Of a DNA stretch of 64,000 nucleotides, positions 7,771 to 16,600 are shown one piece after another; position 1 is the first letter of the stretch; the number at the start of each line of letters is the position of its first letter. Source of the stretch: DYKG01 sp964596185. Its GTDB lineage: Bacteria; Muiribacteriota; Ozemobacteria; Ozemobacterales; Ozemobacteraceae. Under the pieces are notes generated by a model. It did no database searches, was not told the origin of the DNA, and saw only the letters and a list, made by a program, of their open reading frames with translations. The stretch lies in assembly GCA_964596185.1 (NCBI GenBank), contig CAZQUE010000014.1, positions 1 to 64,000 of the forward strand, written 5' to 3'. A program made the translations under genes and the position numbers.

Positions 7771-10700
7771 TTTCAGACCTCACATTTTCAGGCCTCACAT
7801 AACGCAGTTGCTCGAGGCGTTCCTGGCAGAAAGCGAAAAATTCACATTTTGGTTTGCGCTGACGATCGAATTGCAGGCATGACCGGGCATCGGAATGGCC
7901 CGAAGGACGACAGTCAAACTTCTGATTTAACCGGATTTCGTCGAGAATTTTGCGCATTTGATCTTCAAATCTGGCAAATGCATTTTCACTTACCTCTATG
8001 CCGAACTCAGGGCCGCAGCCAAGATTCAGGGCGCTGCCCCGCATGAACCCCGGTGCCATGTTTCCGGTCTGCCTTTTGTAAAGACCAAGGCGCACATAAA
8101 GCATGATTGCGCTGGCATTCTTCTTATACCCATGCCGGCAGGCAAGCAGATACAATGGCATCTGAATTTCTGCAGGCAGACCTTCTTCCGGAAAAGCCTG
8201 CTCGTAAATTTTGGCCGAGTTCTTGGGTTGATTAGTGGTTGTCTTATAGTCAACAACAAAAAGACCTGATTCAGTTTCGATCAATCGGTCAAATCTTCCT
8301 CTAAAACGGCAGCCATGGAAAGTGAAGCTGAAGTCAGATTCGACTCCCCTGGTAATTCGTGGTGGAACCTGAAAATTCTGGTAAACCGCATTTATATAAT
8401 CTGGAAGGGTCTCTTTTATGCTTTCTATTTCCTGATGACGTTGAAAAAAGTCAAGTTCGTGCAAAATCGGCAGGGCTTTTTCCTGCAAAAGATTGTCCTG
8501 GTCATCTGCATCAGGAAACTTGCCTTGCTCCCAGATACTGCCCGGTCGGTGAAGTTCTTCGAGAATAGCATGAAATGCGTTTCCTGTTTGAAACCATGAT
8601 TGTTTTGCCTGAAGAGGATCTTTTATTTTCAGCACATTCAGAAAGAAAAAGCGCCGGGGGCAATCGAGGTAGTTTTTAAGTGAACTGGCCGAAAAAACAA
8701 AATTTTCGGGCAGAGAAACCTCGTTTAGCTCAGCATTTATAAACTGTCTCGGCCTAACCCCGTAAACCGAGTTCTCGTCGCGAATAATCTTTTCGTAGTG
8801 CTGAATTTGCGGTTCAAGCTGTTGAAGTTTTTCTTTGCCGAGAAGCGCAAGTCTGGTTCGAAATTCGCTTAAATTAAGCGGTCTTGCTTCAATTTCTTCG
8901 CTTCTTGGCTGAAGCCCGATTTCTTTCAGGTATGGCGCGGGAATAGCCGGATCAGTACCAATTCTAAGCGGAAACGATAGCAATAGTCCCTCTTTGGCGC
9001 GAGTCAGCGCAACGAAGAACAGCCTTCTTTCTTCTTCAAGATGGTCTTCGTGGCTGGTCGGATAAGGGTTGAAAAAATTTACGGGCCGGAGTTGAGAATT
9101 AAAAGATTTTTTTAAATTTTCGATTGTTGCCGTGCTTATCAACAGATTCTCGCGAAGTTTTACCGGAAATTGCCCTTCTGCCAATCCTGGGACAGCTACT
9201 ACCGGAAATTCCAACCCTTTTGACTGATGAACGGTCATGATTCTGACGCCGTTGCTGGCAGTGGATTGTTCCTGTTCGAGGGTCGAAGCATAATAGGTTA
9301 GCCATTCGTCGAATTCGCCAATCAGGTCAGAGACGAGTGCTTCGCGATGATGTTGACGTTGAAAAAGTTCCGTATAGTCGGCAATCATGTTGCGAAAATG
9401 CAGCGTATTTCTTGCTTCTGCCGAAGATGGATCCGACAGCAGGTCTGGCAAGGTTAGTAACAATCGGGCAAACACCGCGTTAAGAGATTGCTCGGAGCAT
9501 TGTTCAAGAAGATGTATGGTTTCTGCAAAATACTGGGCTCGCAAAATATTTTCTTCAGAGGCTTCGGGAAGTTCTGAATAATCCTGAGCGCTTATCTTTT
9601 CCAGAAACCAGGTTAAAGGTTTTGATGGATTTATTTCAGCAATGACAGCCTGAATCCATAACGGATCAATTTTGAAAAGCGGAGAAACAAAAGCTCTTTG
9701 TATTGCGGTTTCTCTGTCTGTTCCAGACAAGGCCGCTATTTTCAATAGCGAAGCCAGAACAATGATTTCTTCTGACCTGAAAAACTTCATGTCACCGGCA
9801 ATTTCAAAGGGAATATGCAATGCCTGCAAGTTCTCGGCAAGCAAATCAATCTGATAATTGTTGCGCACCAAAATCGCGATATCTTCAGGTTTATAGGTCC
9901 GTTTTTCGCCATAAATTAGTAGGGCTGCAATTTTACGGGTAAGAAATCTTGCCTCTTCAAGCTCATCACGAGCATTAAATAGTTGAACAAAGCCAATTTC
10001 TTCACTCTTTGCCTCAAGTTGCGGATCATCTTTGCTTTTGTTTTTCCAGGCAAGTCGTGAGGCGACTTCAACTATCTCTCTTGAACATCGATAATTCAAT
10101 TGCAGAGGAAAAACCCTGGCTTTGAAATCCTGTTTGAACGGACCGGCCTTGGTCATCATGTCTGGGTCGGCACCGCGAAAGCGATAAATGCTCTGATGGG
10201 GGTCGCCGATAACTGCGATTCTGGCTTTCTCATCTTTGCCGCTGAGCAATGAAAGCAGCAGATACTGTGCCGGGTCGGTATCCTGAAATTCATCGACAAG
10301 AATTATCTTGAATTTTTCGCGATAAATTGCTGCCGCTTCGGGTATCTGCAAAACCTTTATGCTCAAAGAAATAAGGTCGCGAAAATCAAGATATCCACAT
10401 TTTTTGCGCTCATTTTCATAAAAACGATAGAGGCTGGCGATTTCTTTAAGCCGGTTTCTGGTTCTGGTTGAGAGCTCGCTTTGTTTTTCGATGATTGCAC
10501 TGAAATCATCATGACTGACCAGATTTGATTTGAGCAGTGAAATGAAGGTGAGTATCTCCTGCTGGAAACCTCTTTTTTGCAAAACCTTGCCGAATTCAAA
10601 AAATGCCTGCGCATCTTGTCGGGCACAGATGCCAGACATTAGCAAGGCTTCCTTGAAGCCGGTCAAAAGTTTGAAGTCGGGTTGAACGAAGATTCGATAG

Positions 10701-11002
10701 TATTGCTCGCGCAAAATACGTGCGCAAAAAGAATGAAATGTCGATATCCAGCATTGATCGAAGCTCTGCGGAAAGTATTCGAGAACACGTTCGCGTAGCT
10801 CATTGGCGGCTTTATCAGAGAAGGTCAATGCCAGTATTTCTTTCAGCCGCACGCCGGAGTGCAGTAGGTTGCCGATCAGAACGGCAATGGTCCGGGTTTT
10901 TCCGGTGCCAGGACCGGCAACGATAAGCGACGGCCGGTTGAATTTTTTTATAACATCCGACTGTTGTTGATTCAGGCGGGCGAGATCTTCACTCAGGCTC
11001 AT
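7763..11002 (-). CDS. UvrD-type helicase with C-terminal RecB-type nuclease (AdnAB-like partner subunit)
   Basis: Second motor-nuclease of the pair, 1079 residues. The helicase motifs are complete: GPGTGKT (30-36), LTFSDKAANEL, LVDEFQDTDPAQ, GDPHQSIYRFRGADPD, TVHQSKGLEFPVV and LFFVALTRAKEG. The C-terminal nuclease shows YLDCPRRFFF, GNAFHAILEELH, FRGRFDRLI, VVDYKTTTN and QMPLYLL, with further Cys residues near the end (C-X10-C-X5-C) that probably complete an iron-sulfur cluster. Its start codon overlaps the stop of the small membrane protein gene (TGATG), and its own end overlaps the next helicase. Both proteins pairing a complete motor with a nuclease is the AdnAB plan rather than RecBCD or classical AddAB. 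Confidence 0.88.
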   Translation of the reverse strand: MSLSEDLARLNQQQSDVIKKFNRPSLIVAGPGTGKTRTIAVLIGNLLHSGVRLKEILALTFSDKAANELRERVLEYFPQSFDQCWISTFHSFCARILREQYYRIFVQPDFKLLTGFKEALLMSGICARQDAQAFFEFGKVLQKRGFQQEILTFISLLKSNLVSHDDFSAIIEKQSELSTRTRNRLKEIASLYRFYENERKKCGYLDFRDLISLSIKVLQIPEAAAIYREKFKIILVDEFQDTDPAQYLLLSLLSGKDEKARIAVIGDPHQSIYRFRGADPDMMTKAGPFKQDFKARVFPLQLNYRCSREIVEVASRLAWKNKSKDDPQLEAKSEEIGFVQLFNARDELEEARFLTRKIAALLIYGEKRTYKPEDIAILVRNNYQIDLLAENLQALHIPFEIAGDMKFFRSEEIIVLASLLKIAALSGTDRETAIQRAFVSPLFKIDPLWIQAVIAEINPSKPLTWFLEKISAQDYSELPEASEENILRAQYFAETIHLLEQCSEQSLNAVFARLLLTLPDLLSDPSSAEARNTLHFRNMIADYTELFQRQHHREALVSDLIGEFDEWLTYYASTLEQEQSTASNGVRIMTVHQSKGLEFPVVAVPGLAEGQFPVKLRENLLISTATIENLKKSFNSQLRPVNFFNPYPTSHEDHLEEERRLFFVALTRAKEGLLLSFPLRIGTDPAIPAPYLKEIGLQPRSEEIEARPLNLSEFRTRLALLGKEKLQQLEPQIQHYEKIIRDENSVYGVRPRQFINAELNEVSLPENFVFSASSLKNYLDCPRRFFFLNVLKIKDPLQAKQSWFQTGNAFHAILEELHRPGSIWEQGKFPDADDQDNLLQEKALPILHELDFFQRHQEIESIKETLPDYINAVYQNFQVPPRITRGVESDFSFTFHGCRFRGRFDRLIETESGLFVVDYKTTTNQPKNSAKIYEQAFPEEGLPAEIQMPLYLLACRHGYKKNASAIMLYVRLGLYKRQTGNMAPGFMRGSALNLGCGPEFGIEVSENAFARFEDQMRKILDEIRLNQKFDCRPSGHSDARSCLQFDRQRKPKCEFFAFCQERLEQLRYVRPENVRSENE

Positions 11003-11403
11003 CAGTTAACCGGGTATACCAGATCGAAATCAGCTGATCCGGTGACGAAATAGAGTATGCTGTGATGAATGATGTCGGAAACCAAAAGGCTTGCCCCGAT
11101 TACTATTGTTGAATCAGAGAATCTGGAGCGTCTGAAAGCCGGAAAAATGGCAACAAGAAGCAACATCAGCAGGCCGATGTAGCCATGATGAATGCGAATG
11201 CCAAAAGTCAGTTTCCCGACCGTCGAAGCGGTACTTTCGGTAGATTTCAGACCAAAACCAAAACGAAACAACAGGGTGATGGTTTCGATGACAAAAGTTA
11301 GAATGAAAGTCGCTTTCAATCTGTCTTTGCAAAAAGATTCCATTATTTCAGATAAAGTTTTCATATTGCCTGCAATTTTATTATTATTGACCATTTGCTT
11401 CAA
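11002..11403 (-). CDS. Small multi-pass membrane protein of unknown function
   Basis: Family not recognised. About 133 residues from a TTG start at 11403; an in-frame ATG at 11364 (MKTLSEIM) would give 120. Three to four hydrophobic segments are visible: ATFILTFVIETITLLFRF, the HHGYIGLLMLLLVAIF helix, and STIVIGASLLVSDIIHH. Paired histidines sit at the start of one helix and the end of another, which could bind a metal or heme; that is inference. The stop overlaps the start of the first helicase gene (TGATG), so it is transcribed with the DNA-repair pair, though a functional link is unproven. Confidence 0.65.
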   Translation of the reverse strand: MKQMVNNNKIAGNMKTLSEIMESFCKDRLKATFILTFVIETITLLFRFGFGLKSTESTASTVGKLTFGIRIHHGYIGLLMLLLVAIFPAFRRSRFSDSTIVIGASLLVSDIIHHSILYFVTGSADFDLVYPVN

Positions 11404-11540
11404 CCAATTTTATCGCTGGATGATCGAACCGGAATTGTGTTAAAAATTAATTGAATAAAACTTGCCGAATTCTGCAACGAATTGACAGAATCAGACGTCT
11501 TTATTGAAAATGAGAAAAAATTGTCAGAGATGAGATCTTG

Positions 11541-13616
11541 ATGAAATACCGAATAATAGTTGTTTCTCTGTTTTTCTGGGTTTTCTTTTTGTCGGTGTCT
11601 GCTATGGCTCAGCCAGGCAGAATTGTTGTTGTCGGCATTTATCAGAACCCGCCCAAGGTGTATGCCGATGAAAACGGCAATGCCAAAGGCTTTTTTGTTG
11701 ATCTTATCAGGGAAATCGCACGCCTGGAAGGCTGGGATCTTAGATTCAGTCTTGATTCCTGGACAAATAATCTGAAGAAACTCGAGAATGGCGAAATCGA
11801 TCTGATGACCGACGTCGCCTATTCTGAGAGTCGTCTTGAAAAATTCGACTATAACAATGAAACCGTTGTTTCAGACTGGTTTCAGGCCTACGCCGCTTCA
11901 GACGTAAAGATTAACAGCATTCTCGATCTTGATAAGATGCGAATAGCTGTTTTAGCCGATTCAATCCAGCTGGATTATTTAAAAAGCTGGATAAAGAATC
12001 TTGGACAAAATTGTGAAGTTGTTGAACGTAACGACTACCAGCTCATTTTTCAGGCAGTAAAAAACGGTGAGGCTGATGTACTGCTGACCAATCGCTTCGC
12101 CGGCAAACTTCTGGGTCCTAAATACGGTGTGAAAGAAACATCTCTGATTTTCAATCCGACCAGCTTGCATTTTGCTGCCGGCAAGGGTAAAAATGCCGAT
12201 TTGCTTGCTCGGATAGATCGCCATCTCAAAAGCTGGAAACATGATTCCCAGTCGTTTTATTATCGTTGCCTTACCGGCAATCTCAGTGAAAAGACGGATT
12301 ATAAAACACCGCGCTGGCTCATTAACCTGGTATCTTCACTGATAATTCTTATTCTTTCAGCGGTTCTGGTGGTTTATTTTTTTCGCCTGAAGCTTAGCCA
12401 GCGTACTGCAGAGTTATCTTTGAGCAATCAAAGGTTGCAGCAGGCCCTTAAAGAATTGAAAGACGCTCATGAAAAGGCGGTAAACCAGGAGAGACTGAAC
12501 GCATTGGGGCAAATGGCCAGTGGTATTGCCCATGATTTTAACAACATTCTGACTCCGGTGACCGGTTTTTCAGAAATGCTGATCGATTCTCCAGATATGC
12601 TTGAAGACAAAGAGCAGTTGATTGATTATTTGAAATCAATCAGGGATGCCGGATATGACGGGGTCGAATTGGTAAAGAGAATGAAGAGCTTTTACCGCAT
12701 GCAGGAAGTCAGTCAGGAAAAACAAAATACCGACCTCAATGAGCTTGTACACAAGGTTATTCAACTTACCCGGCCACGTTGGAAAGAACAGACCCAGAAA
12801 GAAGGGCGTGCCGTTGAAATTGAATTCTTCGGTGAAGCTAAAGAAAAAATAGCTGTTTTTCCCAGTCTGGTCAGAGAAGTCCTTGTAAACATTCTTTTCA
12901 ATGCCGTTGATGCCATGCCTGAAGGTGGCCGCATTTCAATTCGAACTTTTGACGAGAGTGAATATATTGGCGTTTCAATCAGGGATACCGGCCATGGAAT
13001 GACCCCGGAAGTTCTAAATAATTGTTTTAAAGCTTTCTACACGACCAAGGGAGAACATGGCACCGGTATCGGCCTGAGCATGGTCAAAGAAATCTGTGAG
13101 CAGCATGATGCCAGACTTGAGGTCGAGTCTTCACCAGGCGTTGGCACTGAATTTCGGATTCTCTTTCCGTTAAATGCAGGGGCCGCGAGAGTTAAAGCAG
13201 AAAAAACAGGTATTCTGATAAATCAGAGTTTGAAAGTTCTTGTGGTTGACGATGACGCCAGAGTTCTTAGGGTAACTGAAGCGATGTTGAAAAACGAAGG
13301 ACATCAACTTACGTGCTTTACTGATGCGACAAAGGCAATTTCAGAAGCTCTGGAAACAGATTTTGACTTGGTCATCACTGATTTTTCAATGCCGGATTTT
13401 ACCGGATTGCAGCTTATTAAGGAAATAAGAAGAAAAAAGCCATTGCAGAAGTGTTTGTTATTGTCGGGTTCTAATATCGAAGAGGCGATGTTTGAACTTC
13501 ACGAGTTAGGCGTAAGGGTGATTGAAAAGCCTTTGCGAATAAATAACTTCAATGAATTCCTGATCGACGTTTTCCAAAAGAGTCTTGAGCCGCTAAGGAA
13601 TAAGGGTTCAGTCTAA
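11541..13616 (+). CDS. Hybrid sensor histidine kinase with periplasmic solute-binding domain
   Basis: Inner-membrane sensor of 691 residues. A signal peptide (to about AMAQ24) leads into a periplasmic SBP_bac_3-type amino-acid-binding-like domain (about 27-250), then one membrane helix near 262-285 and a cytoplasmic kinase. The phosphoacceptor is His331 in GIAHDFNNIL; the N box is NILFNAVDAM, with G boxes DTGHGM and GTGIGLSMV. A receiver domain follows (VVDDD near 566-570, phosphoacceptor Asp614 in TDFSMP, Lys in EKPL). No output regulator is adjacent, so phosphate may pass to a distant protein. The ATG at 11541 is preferred over TTG 11538 because GAG sits 6 bases upstream. A good TTGACA (11482-11487) lies upstream, but its -10 is poor. 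Confidence 0.92.
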   Translation: MKYRIIVVSLFFWVFFLSVSAMAQPGRIVVVGIYQNPPKVYADENGNAKGFFVDLIREIARLEGWDLRFSLDSWTNNLKKLENGEIDLMTDVAYSESRLEKFDYNNETVVSDWFQAYAASDVKINSILDLDKMRIAVLADSIQLDYLKSWIKNLGQNCEVVERNDYQLIFQAVKNGEADVLLTNRFAGKLLGPKYGVKETSLIFNPTSLHFAAGKGKNADLLARIDRHLKSWKHDSQSFYYRCLTGNLSEKTDYKTPRWLINLVSSLIILILSAVLVVYFFRLKLSQRTAELSLSNQRLQQALKELKDAHEKAVNQERLNALGQMASGIAHDFNNILTPVTGFSEMLIDSPDMLEDKEQLIDYLKSIRDAGYDGVELVKRMKSFYRMQEVSQEKQNTDLNELVHKVIQLTRPRWKEQTQKEGRAVEIEFFGEAKEKIAVFPSLVREVLVNILFNAVDAMPEGGRISIRTFDESEYIGVSIRDTGHGMTPEVLNNCFKAFYTTKGEHGTGIGLSMVKEICEQHDARLEVESSPGVGTEFRILFPLNAGAARVKAEKTGILINQSLKVLVVDDDARVLRVTEAMLKNEGHQLTCFTDATKAISEALETDFDLVITDFSMPDFTGLQLIKEIRRKKPLQKCLLLSGSNIEEAMFELHELGVRVIEKPLRINNFNEFLIDVFQKSLEPLRNKGSV

Positions 13617-13679
13617 TCATTGCACTTGCCTGCATCTAAAGTTAGAATGTCGGCAGAAAGAAATCAAGAGGTGCGGCAA

Positions 13680-16600
13680 ATGATTAGAAATCTCACTCTT
13701 CGTGCATTAACAGTCTGTTTTTTTCTGACTATCCTTGGGCTTGGCTATGTACAGGCTGCCGGCCTTGGCCTGACTTATCAGACCTCGGCAGCAGGTTCAT
13801 TACAGCCGTCTAACTGGCAACTGCGACTCGAATTCGATCGGCCGGTTTCGATTATCGAATTGTCGAAACGGGTCGAATTGCAAACAAATGGCCGAAAAGC
13901 TGAGTTTAAAGTGGTTAACGCCACTGATTTGGGCGAACCTGAAGCCAGCAAGGCTCTTCCCTCAGAAAGATATGTTTTTGTTCTGAAACCGGCTAAAGAA
14001 AGTGAAGCTTCCGGCAGCTGCCGCATCATTATCGATGAAAAGCTTACTTCGGCCGACAAAAAGTCGCGCCTGAACAAAAAGCATGAGATAATTTTCCAAA
14101 CCGCAGTTGGCACGACACTGCTTGGAAGTGAACCCTATTTTAATTCCAAAAGTGATAAGGGTGTGCGCATTTATCTTTCTGACCGGGTAAAGGATTATGC
14201 CCTGAAAAAACAGCTTCGCATTTTTCCACCGGTCGGTCATTTTACCGTGGATCGACAGTATTCGCGAAATCGAAACGAATACCATATTGCCGGCAAGTTC
14301 ATTACCGGACAAAAATACAGTGTCGAAATTCTAGGCGGATCGACTGGCGAGAAAGAGCCGGTTCTCAATCCTTGTAAATTTGACTTCCTGTCATGCGGCC
14401 CGAAGCCAGAAATACGCTTTGCTGCTGATCGCAGCGTTCTCGAACTCAAAAGTCGGCAATTGGTGCCGCTGAGCTTTGCCAATGTCGGCAATTTTAGGGT
14501 GCAGCTGATGAAGGTGCCTGCATATTTTGCACCTTTATTCGATGCTCTGGCCATTTTTCCCGAAGTCGAAGAGAAGCGACCGACAGAAGTAACTTCTTAT
14601 CGACTGGAAGGAGATGGCAAAAAAGCTGTTGAAGCTGCTGCCGCCGAACTGGACAATTTGATGCTTAGTTGCGTTAACCGCTTTGCCGAGCTTAAAAAGT
14701 TGCCAGATGTAGAAAAGATAGTTGGTTTGAGTGAATTTCTGGCTCCCGAATTTTCTTCATCCAGCGAAGGGTACATGGGGTCTGAAGATTCTGATAATGA
14801 GTATTTTTTCTCGTTACCACTCGATTCCCGAACCGATCCGACCAAGGGCGGTGGCGTTATCATAAGAGTCAATGAGGCTGATGTTGAAAATGGTCAGCAG
14901 GCTTCAAGGCTTTTCCAATTAACCGATCTTTCCATTGCCTATAAATTCAGCCGCAACGAAATTCTTTTGTGGGTAACCTCTATAGAAAGCGGTAAGCCGT
15001 TGCCTGGTATCAGCACGATGCTTTTGACAAAAGACGGCCTGAGTATTTTTCCGGGAAAAACCGATAAGGACGGTTTGCTAATAGTCAAACAGGATCAGGA
15101 GTATCCAACGATTTCCTGGAAAGAAAATACGCCAGAGGTTGCCAAAACAAGACCTGTAATAACCGACCTGCTCGTCGCTGCAGCTGCAAGCTCTGATGAC
15201 AGCAGTTTTGTCCGCTTGAGCAGCAATCGTTTCATTCCCTCTTCCGTAAATATGGCATTTCCAGATCAGAAGTCAGAATTGGGCGCAAAGGGCCATGTTT
15301 TTACCGAACGCGGCGTTTACAAGCAGGGAGAAACCGTTTTCTGGAAGGCGACCCTACGCGAATACATCAATAAAACCATTCAGCCGGTGAGTGGCGAAAA
15401 AGTTCTGGTGAGAATTTCTGACCCACGCGGCGAAGACATTTTTGATGAAGAACTTGAGCTGAGCCCATTCGGTACCTGTAATGGCTCGCTCGATCTTAAA
15501 AGCTATGCACCTCTGGGCCAGTATAATCTGCGATTGTATCGATTGATCAAGACTGCAAAAACGAATCGTAAAGGCCTTGACCCCGCCTGGGATTTCCTGA
15601 TGAATCGCCCACCCACCAAGGTAGAGGGAAAACCAGGGGAAAATACCGAGTCGGAAGAAGTCGAAGCGCTTTTGACTTCAACCGGCTTTCAGGTTCAGGA
15701 GTTTGAGCCTCCGCGTCATTATGTTGAAATCAATACCCGCCTCGATACCAGAAAAGTTAAGGTTGTAGTAGGTCAGGAAACTGATCAGCCCTTCGTCGAG
15801 TGCCGCATCAAAGGTCTTTACTATACCGGAGGCCCGCTCAGACATGCTAAGGTTCAGTGGACCGCGCACCTGACCGAACGTGACAACAGCCAGAAAGATT
15901 TTCCGTTGTTTCAGTTCGGCTATAATGAACCATTCAAAGATTTGATTGAATCTGGTAACTCGGTTCTTGATAAAAATGGTGAGCTGATCGTGGCGATTCC
16001 TGTTTCAAAAGAAGTTTTAAGCGGTTTGAACAGTATTGAAATCAGCGCAACCGTTCTTGATGTCGATGCCAGGCCTTCAACTGGAGTTGAAAGGTTTTCA
16101 CATCAGCCGCAATTTAAAGTTGGAATCGGAAAGTTGCCCGGTTCATTGGCTCAGGGCCAGGAATTCCCTCTTCAGGTGCTGGTGCTGGATCAGAACAGTC
16201 GGAAAATAAATAGCGGCGAGATAAAACTTGAGATTATGCGCAAGAAATGGTTTTACACCCAGAAACGCGATGCCAATGGCGGAATTTATTACCATTGGGC
16301 CAGCGGCTGGATGCGGAATCAGAGCGCAACAGCTCAGATAAAAGGCGATTTTGCCACCTTCGACCTAATTCTTGCTGAAGGCGGCGATTACATGGTTCAG
16401 GCTACTTACAAAAACGCCGATGCCGAATACAAATCGGCATATAGCTTTTATGTTGATTACTCATTCTCCAGCTTCGATGACCTGAATAACGTTTCAAGGG
16501 TTCGCAGCGACAATGAAATCATTCTTCTGGCAGATAAATCTGTGGCTGCGATTAATGAAAAAGTTAAGATAAGATATTCTCTGCCGGCGGTTTGTGAATT

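Noticed and set aside
4675..11002. Classical AddAB or RecBCD assignment
   Set aside because: AddB has no working helicase motifs and RecC no nuclease motifs, whereas both proteins here show complete helicase and nuclease motifs.
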